DNA of 64,000 nt from an uncultured Gammaproteobacteria bacterium (GTDB lineage: Bacteria; Pseudomonadota; Gammaproteobacteria; Steroidobacterales; UBA11654): the NCBI GenBank assembly GCA_902553145.1, contig CACDKD010000002.1, positions 1 through 64,000 of the forward strand. Reading direction: 5' to 3'. The position numbers and the translations under genes were made by a program. Below the pieces are notes generated by a model, which worked only from the letters and a program-made list of their open reading frames with translations, was not told the DNA's origin and searched no databases. Within the stretch, counting starts at the first letter, position 1, and each line of letters starts with the position of its first letter. Positions 26,165 to 35,398 of this stretch are shown piece by piece.

Positions 26165-29019
26165 TGGCTTATGATTTGCTCCATTTGACTCGCCTCATTG
26201 GCTTTATTCTCTTGCCATTTTGATCGGTATGCTGCCGGTTCTACCTCAACAGCTGTGACTTTGTATTCAGGACAATTTGTGGCCCAGTCACTGTTTTCTG
26301 TTGTTACAACGTTTGCGCCTGTTTCAGGATTATGAAAAGTTGTGTACACAACTCCGGGTGGAATCTTTTCTGTTATGTATGCTTTGAGGGTTGTTTCACC
26401 TTTTCTGCTTCTAAGAAGGACCAATGTTTGATCCTTAATTCCCCTCATCTCAGCATCAGACGGATGAATCTCAAGGACATCCTCGTTTGACCACTCATTG
26501 TTATGAGTTCTTCGGGTTTGTGTGCCCACATTATATTGAACAAGGTTTCTTCCGGTGGTTAACAATAAAGGAAATTTCCTGTTTGATTTTTCAGTTGTTG
26601 GAACAAAGTCGGTGATCATAAATTGCCCTTCACCTCGAACGAACTCATCAACATGCATAATGGGTGTTCCTTCCGGAGCTTTGTCATTGCATGGCCATTG
26701 AACACTGCCAAGTTTGTCTAGCTTTTTGAAAGAGACACCAGTGAATGTTGGAGTCAGTTCTGCTATTTCATCCATTATTTCTTCTGATGAATTAAAATTC
26801 ATTTCATAACCCATCGCCTTTGCTAGTTCTTGTGTGATTTGCCATTCGTGTTTTCCAGTGATTGGTTCCATTACAGGTCTAACTCTGTTGATGCGTCTTT
26901 CAGCATTTGTAAATGTTCCATCTTTCTCAAGAAATGATGTTGCAGGGAAAAAAACATGGGCAAACTTTGCAGTTTCAGTTAGGAATATATCCTGCACAAC
27001 GACACACTCCATGGATGAAAATGCTTCTTCAATGTGTTGCGTGTTTGGCTCGGATTGAACAAAATCCTCACCTTGAATATATATACCTTTAAATTCACCC
27101 CCGACTGCTGCATCAAACATATTCACAGATCTCATGCCGGGCTTATCTTGTATTTTGACATTCCATTTTTCCTCAAAGACTGATCTGGCTTTATCATCGG
27201 TGATTGGTTGATAACCAGATAATTCATGAGGAAAAGAGCCCATGTCACAGGATCCTTGAACATTATTCTGGCCTCTCAATGGATTCACTCCAGCTCCGAT
27301 AAAGCCAACGTTTCCAGTAGCCATGGCAAGATTTGCCATACCCATAACCATGGTTGAGCCTTGTGAATGTTCCGTGACACCTAAGCCGTAATAAATTGCA
27401 CTTCTGTTTCCACTTGCATAAAGATGTGCTGCTTTTTTAATAATGTCGGCACTTACACCCGTAGGTGCTTCTGCAGCTTCAGGGGAATTGGACTCATCTT
27501 TGATAAATTCTAGCCAATCCTCAAATGAGGATTGATCACAACGATTCTTGACATAGTCAAGGTCAATAAGATTCTCTTTTACAATATAATGGGCGAAGGC
27601 ATTGATCAGAGGAACGTTTGAGCCAGGAAGAATTGGCAAATGATAATCTGCTTTGACATGTGGTGACTGAACGATATCGGTTTTCCTTGGGTCAACCACT
27701 ATCAGTTTTGCCCCTTCTCTGATTCTCTTTTTCATTTGTGATGCAAAAACAGGGTGACCTACAGTCGGGTTTGCACCAATCACCATGATTACATCGCAGT
27801 GCTGAACGCTGTCAAAATGCTGTGTCCCTGCAGATGTTCCAAAAGTTTGCTTTAAGCCATAACCGGTTGGTGAATGACACACTCTTGCACAGGTATCGAC
27901 ATTGTTATTTCCAAATGCCGTTCTTATGAGTTTCTGGACAATATAGGCTTCTTCATTTGTAGTTCTTGCAGAAGTAATTCCACCAATTGTGTTGACTCCG
28001 TATTTCTTTTGAATGTTTTTAAATTTATCAGCAGCAAAATTAATAGCTTCATCCCATGAAACTTCTTTCCAAGGTTCATCAATGCTGTCCCTAACCAATG
28101 GCTTTTTTATTCTGTCTTGGTGATTTGCATAACCCCACGCGAATCTTCCTTTGATGCAACTATGACCCTTGTTAGCAGAACCCCCTTTGTATGGGACCAT
28201 TCTGATAACTTCTTTATCTTTAATTTCCGCTTTAAAAGAACAGCCCACGCCACAATATGCGCATGTGGTTAAAACGGTTTTATTCGGCATGCCTTTTTCT
28301 TCAACGCTCTTTTCTATAAGGCTCCCGGTTGGACATGCTTGAACACAGGCTCCACAGGAAACACATTCAGAATCAAAGAAATTATCAGAAATACCGGGCT
28401 TGACTTTGGACTCAAAACCTCTTGATTCGATTGACAGCGCGAAGGTTCCTTGCACTTCATTACAGGCCCTGACGCATCTGGAGCATACAATGCACTTATC
28501 AGGATCAAAATCAAAATACGGGTTGCTTTGATCGACATCGGACCCCAAATGATTACATCCGTTATCGAAACTGTATTTTGATTGAGTTAGCTTATTATCT
28601 TCAAATAAATCATGTCCTTTGGCTTGATCTTGAAGGTCACAGTCTCCATCGCCTGAGCAAGTGTTGCAATCTAGAGGGTGATCAGAAATATACATTTCCA
28701 ATAAATCTTTTCTAAAGACGGACAACTCAGAATTTTGCGTGACAACTTTCATTCCGTCCGTAAGTGGAGTTGTGCACGATGAAGGGTAACCAAAACCACT
28801 TCTGCCTTCAAAATCGACTATACAAAGTCTGCACGAACCAAAGTGATTCATATTGTCAGAAGCACATAGACTCGGGATATCAATATCGACCATTGATGCA
28901 GCTCTCATAATAGAAGTGCCTTCAGGAACTGTGACTTCAATTCCATCTACATATCCCGTAACAGTCTTTTCAGACTGCACTATGGGTGTACCATAGTCTT
29001 TTTCTTTTAACCGCATCAT
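26161..29019 (-). CDS. fdsA: NAD-dependent formate dehydrogenase, alpha (molybdenum) subunit
   Basis: Oxidises formate at a bis-MGD molybdenum site and passes electrons along Fe-S clusters to FdsB. Domains in order: N-terminal [2Fe-2S] (CASDNMNHFGSCRLC near residue 53), His-Cys type cluster (HPLDCNTCSGDGDC near residue 114), two [4Fe-4S] (CIVCSRCVRAC near residue 177 and CVSCGACVQAC near residue 220), a further one at CAYCGVGC near residue 253, then the catalytic core with the Mo-ligand Cys in CARVCHSPTG near residue 380, and a C-terminal dinucleotide-binding domain. Cys, not selenocysteine, is encoded. 952 residues. It overlaps fdsB by 4 nt. Confidence 0.9.
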   Translation of the reverse strand: MMRLKEKDYGTPIVQSEKTVTGYVDGIEVTVPEGTSIMRAASMVDIDIPSLCASDNMNHFGSCRLCIVDFEGRSGFGYPSSCTTPLTDGMKVVTQNSELSVFRKDLLEMYISDHPLDCNTCSGDGDCDLQDQAKGHDLFEDNKLTQSKYSFDNGCNHLGSDVDQSNPYFDFDPDKCIVCSRCVRACNEVQGTFALSIESRGFESKVKPGISDNFFDSECVSCGACVQACPTGSLIEKSVEEKGMPNKTVLTTCAYCGVGCSFKAEIKDKEVIRMVPYKGGSANKGHSCIKGRFAWGYANHQDRIKKPLVRDSIDEPWKEVSWDEAINFAADKFKNIQKKYGVNTIGGITSARTTNEEAYIVQKLIRTAFGNNNVDTCARVCHSPTGYGLKQTFGTSAGTQHFDSVQHCDVIMVIGANPTVGHPVFASQMKKRIREGAKLIVVDPRKTDIVQSPHVKADYHLPILPGSNVPLINAFAHYIVKENLIDLDYVKNRCDQSSFEDWLEFIKDESNSPEAAEAPTGVSADIIKKAAHLYASGNRSAIYYGLGVTEHSQGSTMVMGMANLAMATGNVGFIGAGVNPLRGQNNVQGSCDMGSFPHELSGYQPITDDKARSVFEEKWNVKIQDKPGMRSVNMFDAAVGGEFKGIYIQGEDFVQSEPNTQHIEEAFSSMECVVVQDIFLTETAKFAHVFFPATSFLEKDGTFTNAERRINRVRPVMEPITGKHEWQITQELAKAMGYEMNFNSSEEIMDEIAELTPTFTGVSFKKLDKLGSVQWPCNDKAPEGTPIMHVDEFVRGEGQFMITDFVPTTEKSNRKFPLLLTTGRNLVQYNVGTQTRRTHNNEWSNEDVLEIHPSDAEMRGIKDQTLVLLRSRKGETTLKAYITEKIPPGVVYTTFHNPETGANVVTTENSDWATNCPEYKVTAVEVEPAAYRSKWQENKANEASQMEQIISQ

Positions 29020-30551
29020 TCTTTAGTTAGTTCTCCTGGAAAATGATTAATTATAGAATATATTGGATTGGGCGTCATTCCTCCCATAGCACAAAGTGAA
29101 GTCGCCTCCATTGTTTCACAAAGATCATGAAGTAGATCAATGTCTTGTTTTGAGGACTTATTTATTTGCAATCGATCAATGATCTCCATGCCTCTGATCG
29201 ATCCAATTCTACATGGTGTGCATTTGCCACACGATTCTTTTGCACAAAATTCCATCGAAAATTTAGCTTGTTCAGACATATCTACTGAATCATCAAAAAT
29301 CACAATCCCACCGTGACCAACCGAACCTTTGATGCTTTGCAATGACTCAATTGTCAGCTTTGTTGACATCATGCTTGATGAGAGATACAAGCCGAGAGGG
29401 CCGCCAATTTGTATCGCGTGAATAGGTTTGCCAGACTTTGTTTCTTTTCCAAAGGTTTTTATCATATCTCCAATTGATATATCAAAACCAGTCTCTACCA
29501 AACCAGATTGTAAAATATTTCCACACAACTGAAATGGCATTGTACCAATCGATTTTCCCGACCCAATTTCAGAAAATTCAGAGAGCGATCCATTCAGCAA
29601 AGGAGGAATTGTAGCTAATGTGACAACGTTATTTATTAATGTCGGTTTTTCAAACAGACCATTGATTGCTGGCAATGGTGGTTTAGAACGAACAAGACCT
29701 CTTCGACCTTCAATGCTTTCCATCATGGCTGTCTCTTCACCACAAACGTAAGAGCCTGCTCCAATCCTTAAATCTATTTCAAAGTTAAAATCGCTGGATA
29801 AAATATTATTTCCCAAGAAGTTATTTTTGTTTGCTATATCAATTGCCTTCGAAAGAAACGATTTTGCCAGCGGGTATTCAGAACGAAGATAGATAAACCC
29901 TTTTGATGCACCAACAGCATAGGCTGCTATTGTCATACCTTCTATAAGTGAAAAAGGATCCGATTCCATAATCAATCTATCTGAAAAGGTGCCTCCGTCT
30001 CCTTCATCAGCATTGCATGCTAAATATTTAATGGAGTTATTCTGATCATGCACCGTTTGCATTTTGATGCCTGTCGGAAAGGCAGCCCCTCCTCTTCCTG
30101 TCAAACCCGACTTTTTGATCTTATCAATGACTTCTTGTGATTCGAGATTTAGAGCATTTCTCAGTGAATTGAATCCCTTATTACTCTGGTAGAAAGCAAT
30201 ATCGAGTGGATCTCCCTTACCAATTCGAGAAAAGACGATCCTCATTTGTTTTTTGATGAAGTCTATCCTGGATATATCAAACGGTTCTCTATTTTGAAAA
30301 TCAGTCATGAAATCATCGATCGTCTTGCAATGCGATAGATCAACACCTTTATAACAAGCTCCTTTTCTCTCTCCGTCTTTTTCAACTTCAATGAATGGTT
30401 CTAGCCAAAATGCACCCCAAGAGCCGTTTCTTATAATTTCAACCTCATCAAATCCTTTTAGAGAAGAAATAACGCGATTGATATCGTTGGATCCAACGGA
30501 ATTAGAGGTGGTTTCATTTGGAATATAAATTTTTGTTTTAGCACTCATCAT
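29016..30551 (-). CDS. fdsB: NAD-dependent formate dehydrogenase, beta subunit (NuoF-like)
   Basis: Diaphorase subunit: binds FMN, NAD(H) and a [4Fe-4S] cluster. Motifs are GLTGRGGAAFPTGIKM near residue 149 (NAD/FMN), CNADEGDGGTFSDR near residue 178, GAGSYVCGEETAMMES near residue 264, and cluster cysteines in ESCGKCTPCRIGS near residue 437 with the fourth Cys later. The N-terminal 130 residues form a thioredoxin-like/NuoE-like extension common in FdsB. It starts directly after the fdsG stop with a double ATG. Confidence 0.9.
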   Translation of the reverse strand: MMSAKTKIYIPNETTSNSVGSNDINRVISSLKGFDEVEIIRNGSWGAFWLEPFIEVEKDGERKGACYKGVDLSHCKTIDDFMTDFQNREPFDISRIDFIKKQMRIVFSRIGKGDPLDIAFYQSNKGFNSLRNALNLESQEVIDKIKKSGLTGRGGAAFPTGIKMQTVHDQNNSIKYLACNADEGDGGTFSDRLIMESDPFSLIEGMTIAAYAVGASKGFIYLRSEYPLAKSFLSKAIDIANKNNFLGNNILSSDFNFEIDLRIGAGSYVCGEETAMMESIEGRRGLVRSKPPLPAINGLFEKPTLINNVVTLATIPPLLNGSLSEFSEIGSGKSIGTMPFQLCGNILQSGLVETGFDISIGDMIKTFGKETKSGKPIHAIQIGGPLGLYLSSSMMSTKLTIESLQSIKGSVGHGGIVIFDDSVDMSEQAKFSMEFCAKESCGKCTPCRIGSIRGMEIIDRLQINKSSKQDIDLLHDLCETMEATSLCAMGGMTPNPIYSIINHFPGELTKE

Positions 30552-31001
30552 TCATTCATCAATTTCATTAAGAAATTTTATTACTTTGCTTTTATCGGCT
30601 TCACCAATGACTGTTTCATTGATCATCACAGAGGGGCCCAGAGCACAGTTCCCGAGGCAAAAGACTTCTTTGAGAGTAATTTTAGAATCAGCCGTTGTTT
30701 CGTCCAAGCTTAAGTTAAAGTGCGAAGTTAAATCATCAGTGAGCTCTTTAGATTTAAGGCTTTGACACGCCTCCGCTCTGCAGATTCTGACTATGTTTCT
30801 TCCCAAGGGCTCTAGAGTAAAATCATCATAATAGGTCAATACATCCAACACCTCAGCATTAGAATAGTTAAAAGCTTTGGCCAATTCCGATATGGCATCT
30901 TTACTGATATATCCTTCTTCTTCTTGAATGGCATGAAGTGCTGGCATCAAACCACCATCAATATCAACATAAGGCTCTATGATTTCATGAAGATTAGTCA
31001 T
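30552..31001 (-). CDS. fdsG: NAD-dependent formate dehydrogenase, gamma subunit (NuoE-like)
   Basis: 149-residue thioredoxin-fold [2Fe-2S] subunit. The four cluster cysteines are in CRAEACQS near residue 85 and CLGNCALGP near residue 121, the NuoE/FdsG spacing. The N-terminal helical part (LHAIQEEEGYISKDAI) is also typical. Together with FdsB and FdsA it completes the soluble NAD-reducing formate dehydrogenase. It overlaps the upstream rhodanese gene by 8 nt. Confidence 0.9.
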   Translation of the reverse strand: MTNLHEIIEPYVDIDGGLMPALHAIQEEEGYISKDAISELAKAFNYSNAEVLDVLTYYDDFTLEPLGRNIVRICRAEACQSLKSKELTDDLTSHFNLSLDETTADSKITLKEVFCLGNCALGPSVMINETVIGEADKSKVIKFLNEIDE

Positions 31002-31296
31002 CCGAGCTTATCCATTCCTCATAACCACCATGCATGCTATATACATCGCTAAATCCTAATTCGCAAAAATGTTGAGCAGCACTAAGACTAGATATTCCCT
31101 TATAACAATAGATTATGGTTGTTTTTGTTTTATCAGCATCAATTAAGAAATTATCAATCGATTCATTCGAAAGATGAACTGCGTTGGGAATATGACTTCT
31201 TTCAAAACTCTCTTGATCACGGATATCCAATAAATAAATATCTGTTGCGATCATCTCTTTTGTATCTTTGACCGAAATTTGTTTATAAGCACTCAT
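30994..31296 (-). CDS. Single-domain rhodanese (GlpE-like sulfurtransferase)
   Basis: 100-residue rhodanese domain with the catalytic loop IIYCYKGISSLSAAQ near residue 61 (Cys64) and the earlier LLDIRDQESFERSHIPNA signature near residue 22. Rhodaneses move sulfane sulfur. AGGT lies 7 nt before the ATG. It is the first gene of the formate dehydrogenase operon and overlaps fdsG by 8 nt. Since formate dehydrogenases need a sulfurated molybdenum cofactor and no fdhD is in the window, a role in sulfur supply is plausible but unproven. Confidence 0.85.
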   Translation of the reverse strand: MSAYKQISVKDTKEMIATDIYLLDIRDQESFERSHIPNAVHLSNESIDNFLIDADKTKTTIIYCYKGISSLSAAQHFCELGFSDVYSMHGGYEEWISSDD

Positions 31297-31367
31297 ACAA
31301 TTAAACCTGTTGTTCGATTGCCATTATAATTATTATGTTTGGATAAACCATAAAATTACATGCTCAA

Positions 31368-32543
31368 ATGAATAAATATGACGTCATTATTATCGGTTCA
31401 GGACCTGTGGGTTTAAGCCTTGCTAAATCACTTTCTAATGAAAGTTTTAGTGTATGCGTGATTGATCGCCAAACCAAAGAAGATCTATCTAACCCTGCTT
31501 ATGATGGCCGTGAGGTTGCAATAACGCATTTTTCAAAAAGAATACTGAAAGATATTGGTTCATGGGACCTCATTGAGCACAGTTGTATTTCTCATCTTAA
31601 AGAGGCGAAAGTAATTAATGGTCATTCGCCCTATTCACTTCATTTTAATTTCGAAGATACAAATCAAACAACACTCGGTTATTTGATACCAAATGACAGA
31701 ATCAAGTCAGCAATTTTTCGTTCTATTAATGACGATGAAATGATTTCCTTTAAAGAAAAAGCCAGCTCAAAGACATTCAGCATAAACACCGATGGTGTAG
31801 AAGTTGAGCTTGAATCAGGAGAAACGATTGATGGAGAACTATTGGTTGCTGCTGATGGAAGACTATCTGGATCAAGAAGGCAAATGGGTATCCCAGCTGA
31901 AGTCAAGGATTTTGGCAAGACAGTCATTGTTTGCAAAATGGATCATGAGAAGGAACATGAGAATGTTGCTTACGAATGCTTCCATTACGGCAGAACTTTG
32001 GCAATATTGCCGATGGTTGGAAAACAATGCTCCGTTGTTATTACAATACAGAGCGATAAGGCTGATGAAATACTAGAAAAAGATGACGCTACATTTAGCG
32101 AAGACATCGCAACGAGATTCAATCATCGATTAGGCAATATGGCAGTTGCATCTCAGAAATTTTCATACCCACTATTCGCATCACACGCAGATCATTTTCA
32201 TTCGGAACGCTTTGTTCTTGTTGGAGATGCATCTGTCGGTATGCATCCAGTTACAGCACATGGATTTAACCTTGGACTCAGAGGCATTGATACTTTGACA
32301 AGAATTCTAGTTGAGGCAAAAGCCAATAACCAGAAATACTACTCTTTTGAAAATCTGAAGAAATACAATCAAACACATCAGATGAATACTAGAGCCCTTT
32401 ATTACGGAACCAATCTGATCGTTGACCTTTTTAATTCTGAAAGATCTGCTGCAAAATTTATGAGACGCTTTGCTTTGCGTTTAGGAAACAATGTTTGGCC
32501 AATAAAAAAGATGATCATGGATCAGCTTACGGAAACCAAATAA
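31368..32543 (+). CDS. FAD-dependent ubiquinone-biosynthesis hydroxylase, UbiM-like
   Basis: 391-residue flavoprotein monooxygenase of the UbiH/F/I/L/M family. The Rossmann motif IIGSGPVGLSLAKSLS lies at residues 8-23, a DG motif in VAADGRLSGSRRQMGI near residue 155, and the second FAD motif VLVGDASVGMHPVTAHGFN near residue 283. MHPVTAHGFNLGLRG in place of the usual PxxGQGxNxG is, from memory, the UbiM signature; UbiM can hydroxylate several ring positions. It is divergent from the formate dehydrogenase operon across a 71-nt AT-rich gap. ubiG is at 55885. Another aromatic hydroxylase function cannot be excluded. Confidence 0.75.
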   Translation: MNKYDVIIIGSGPVGLSLAKSLSNESFSVCVIDRQTKEDLSNPAYDGREVAITHFSKRILKDIGSWDLIEHSCISHLKEAKVINGHSPYSLHFNFEDTNQTTLGYLIPNDRIKSAIFRSINDDEMISFKEKASSKTFSINTDGVEVELESGETIDGELLVAADGRLSGSRRQMGIPAEVKDFGKTVIVCKMDHEKEHENVAYECFHYGRTLAILPMVGKQCSVVITIQSDKADEILEKDDATFSEDIATRFNHRLGNMAVASQKFSYPLFASHADHFHSERFVLVGDASVGMHPVTAHGFNLGLRGIDTLTRILVEAKANNQKYYSFENLKKYNQTHQMNTRALYYGTNLIVDLFNSERSAAKFMRRFALRLGNNVWPIKKMIMDQLTETK

Positions 32544-32547
32544 AAAA

Positions 32548-33345
32548 ATGCAATCAACAAAAAATCTTACGCCATCGAGCTCCCTTATGATCGTAAGAGA
32601 CTCGGATGTAGGCATGCAAGTTTTTATGATGAAAAGATCGTTGAAAAGTAATTTTGGCGGTATATGGGTCTTTCCGGGCGGCATCCTTGAGGATCAGGAT
32701 CAAGATATTGCAAAAAAGAATTACTTCAGTGGTATGAACGAAAAAAAAGCCAAAGCGATATTAAATTATGATCGAGAATCGCTTACATACTGGATCGCAT
32801 CATTAAGAGAAACATTTGAAGAAACAGGTGCACTCATCGCAAACAGAGAAAATGATAGTTTTTTTATTCCGACTAAAGATGAAGCTATCAATCTCGATCG
32901 GTTAAGATCGGATTTAAACAATGGAAAGATTTCATTCATTTCGATTTTGAAGGAACTAAAATTAAAAATCGCTCTTGAACGTCTAATTTATGTTTCACAT
33001 TGGATCACACCAGATGTCGAAACCAAGAGATATACCACTCGTTTCTTCCTAACATCTTTGAATGAAGAAGTTACGATGACGCATGATGACCTCGAAGGAA
33101 CGGACAGCAAATGGATTAGCGTTGATAAGGTGCTTCAAGACCACAAGGAGAGAAAAATCTCACTGGTCATGCCTACAATCAAAAATTTAGAATCCATTTC
33201 CAGCTTCAAGAGTACCCAAGAACTGGTGAATGCAAAAAATGCAATAAAAGCAGATGATATACCTGCAATTGAACCAAAATTCTACAAAGAGAATGGACAA
33301 TGGAAGGGATTATTGCCAGGCGAGTATGGATATGAGGATCACTAG
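32548..33345 (+). CDS. Nudix hydrolase (NUDT8/NUDT19-like)
   Basis: 265-residue Nudix protein. The Nudix box is split by an insert of about 35 residues: GGIWVFPGGILED near residue 37, then SLRETFEETGALI near residue 89, where the RExxEE metal-binding core is intact. Such an inserted box is typical of NUDT19-type CoA/acyl-CoA diphosphatases, so CoA derivatives are the likely substrates (inference). The start is 4 nt after the UbiM-like gene, and the end overlaps the MBL-fold gene by 20 nt. Confidence 0.8.
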   Translation: MQSTKNLTPSSSLMIVRDSDVGMQVFMMKRSLKSNFGGIWVFPGGILEDQDQDIAKKNYFSGMNEKKAKAILNYDRESLTYWIASLRETFEETGALIANRENDSFFIPTKDEAINLDRLRSDLNNGKISFISILKELKLKIALERLIYVSHWITPDVETKRYTTRFFLTSLNEEVTMTHDDLEGTDSKWISVDKVLQDHKERKISLVMPTIKNLESISSFKSTQELVNAKNAIKADDIPAIEPKFYKENGQWKGLLPGEYGYEDH

Positions 33346-34144
33346 AATATCAGAAAATATACAAAGGCTCACAGCCAATAATGGGGGAGTTTTTACTGGC
33401 CCCGGAACAAACACTTATCTGGTTGGCAACGACGAACTTACAATAATTGATCCTGGGCCAAATCTATCTGAGCACATAGATGACATATTGGAAATTGGCA
33501 GTGGTAGAATTACAAAAATACTGATTACCCACACCCATCAGGATCACTCACCTGGGGCAAAATCATTAAGTAAAAGGCTTAATATTCCAATTTATGGATG
33601 CATTACGGAATCATCCCAATTACGAGATCTTCCAATCAAAATAGACCACATGGTAGAACATCAATCATTTATTTTTTCAAGCGATCATGATGAGATCGTC
33701 TCAATTCATACGCCAGGTCACGCATCAAATCACTTTTGTTATTTGTTTAACGGATACTTATTTACTGGAGATCACATCATGCAGGGCTCCACAGTTGTAA
33801 TAGCCCCACCTGATGGAAATATGTCCGATTATCTTGATTCACTTAAATTAATAAAGGATTTCCATGTTGAAACAATACTTCCAGGCCATGGCGATCCCAT
33901 CGATGAACCTTACGATGAGATAGATGCAATCATAGAGCATCGTTTGAAACGCGAAATGAAGGTGATTCATCAGCTGGAAGACTGCCATCCAATTGACATC
34001 GATTCTCTTGTACCTAAGGTTTATGATGACGTGAATGCTCTATTGCATCCTATAGCAAAATTTTCTCTAGAGGCACATCTCATCAGACTAATTGAAAACA
34101 ATCTTGCGACATTTGATGGACAAAAATACAGTCTGGTAGAATAA
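33326..34144 (+). CDS. MBL-fold metallo-hydrolase, LACTB2-like
   Basis: Metallo-beta-lactamase fold enzyme of about 272 residues. The metal motif THTHQDHSPGA (HxHxDH) is near residue 70. Further ligands are in HTPGHASNHF near residue 130, FTGDHIMQGS near residue 147, and PGHGDPI near residue 190. The N-terminal FTGPGTNTYLVG is the LACTB2-type start, followed by a C-terminal winged helix-like region. ATG 33326, preceded by AGGCGAG, was chosen over a longer frame starting inside the Nudix gene; ATG 33332 is equally possible. Substrate unknown; relatives include RNases and thioester hydrolases. Confidence 0.8.
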   Translation: MDMRITRISENIQRLTANNGGVFTGPGTNTYLVGNDELTIIDPGPNLSEHIDDILEIGSGRITKILITHTHQDHSPGAKSLSKRLNIPIYGCITESSQLRDLPIKIDHMVEHQSFIFSSDHDEIVSIHTPGHASNHFCYLFNGYLFTGDHIMQGSTVVIAPPDGNMSDYLDSLKLIKDFHVETILPGHGDPIDEPYDEIDAIIEHRLKREMKVIHQLEDCHPIDIDSLVPKVYDDVNALLHPIAKFSLEAHLIRLIENNLATFDGQKYSLVE

Positions 34145-34151
34145 TTAGCGT

Positions 34152-35390
34152 ATGGATACTTCGATATTGATTTCATTAGCCGTTCCTGTCTTCTTTTTGA
34201 TGATAGGCATTGAACTTGTGTACGGTTATGCTTCTGGAAAAAACAACTATCGATTGAATGACTCTGTAGCTGCCATATCCCTAGGACTTATCAGTCGCAT
34301 TCCCCCAATGCTGAATCTTGGTGTTCAGGGAATTGTTTGGACGAGTATCGCGACGAATTACAATTTGCAGCTTCTACCGAATGACAGTTGGGTCACATGG
34401 TTGATAGCGTTTGTTCTGTATGATGTTTGTTATTATTGGATGCATAGGATGAGTCATGAAATTAAAGTATTATGGGCATCCCATGTTGTTCACCATCAGG
34501 GTGAAGAGTTCAATTTAAGTACTGCACTTAGGCAAACCAGTTCAGGCTGGTTATGGAAATGGATATTTTATACACCGGTATTTTTTGTTGGTGTTCCCGG
34601 TGAGGTTTTCTTTACTGTGGCAGCAATTAATCTGCTATATCAATTTTGGGTACACACAGAGCATATTAGAAAATTAGGCATGCTTGAATATATCTTTGTT
34701 ACTCCATCTAACCACAGAGTTCATCATGCTCAGAATCCAGAATACATCGATGCAAACTATGGGGGAGTCTTTATCCTTTGGGATAGATTCTTCGGAACAT
34801 TCATAGAAGAAAGGGACGAATTAAAACCAACCTATGGAACAGTGAAACCTCTAAGAAGTTGGAATCCTATTTGGTCAAATATTGAAATCTATGATCAAAT
34901 GATCAGAGACAGTTTTCATACAAAAGGCATCAAAAATAAAATTAAAGTCTGGTTCTCAAGCACAAGATGGAGACCCGATGACGTAATGGAGAAGTTTCCT
35001 CACTTTTCTAACGACATGGATAATTTTGTCAAATATGATCCACAATGTGATTCAGCAATCAAATCATTCTCATTGATGCAATTCATCACAAATAGCATCA
35101 TTTCCACTGCCCTTATTTTTACAGTTTCAGATCAGTCGTACTTGATAACTTGCGCTGTTGCTGTGATGCTCATCTTTTCAACAACACTTGTTAATCTCAT
35201 TCTTGAGAATAAGCAATGGGCAATTAATCTCGAAATTATCCGATCAATATTTGTGGTCACTGCTTACTTGAGCTTTAACATTCAACCTTCAATTCTCACA
35301 ATCGACCTATTCTTTTACCAAGCGTTGTTGAGTATTTTTTATTTGCTTATGTTTTTGCCGATCAATAACAGATTATCGATTATCAAATAA
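34152..35390 (+). CDS. Sterol desaturase / fatty acid hydroxylase family membrane protein
   Basis: 412-residue integral membrane di-iron enzyme. Three His boxes are visible: HRMSH near residue 98, HVVHH near residue 112, and HRVHHAQN near residue 188, with an additional H (HTEH) near residue 168. Hydrophobic helices lie at the N-terminus, around residues 75-95 and 130-165, with three more helices at the C-terminus (about 315-405) beyond the catalytic domain. Bacterial members hydroxylate lipids or ether lipids; the substrate here is unknown. 7 nt after the MBL-fold gene, 8 nt before the protease gene. Confidence 0.85.
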   Translation: MDTSILISLAVPVFFLMIGIELVYGYASGKNNYRLNDSVAAISLGLISRIPPMLNLGVQGIVWTSIATNYNLQLLPNDSWVTWLIAFVLYDVCYYWMHRMSHEIKVLWASHVVHHQGEEFNLSTALRQTSSGWLWKWIFYTPVFFVGVPGEVFFTVAAINLLYQFWVHTEHIRKLGMLEYIFVTPSNHRVHHAQNPEYIDANYGGVFILWDRFFGTFIEERDELKPTYGTVKPLRSWNPIWSNIEIYDQMIRDSFHTKGIKNKIKVWFSSTRWRPDDVMEKFPHFSNDMDNFVKYDPQCDSAIKSFSLMQFITNSIISTALIFTVSDQSYLITCAVAVMLIFSTTLVNLILENKQWAINLEIIRSIFVVTAYLSFNIQPSILTIDLFFYQALLSIFYLLMFLPINNRLSIIK

Positions 35391-35398
35391 CTCTATAC

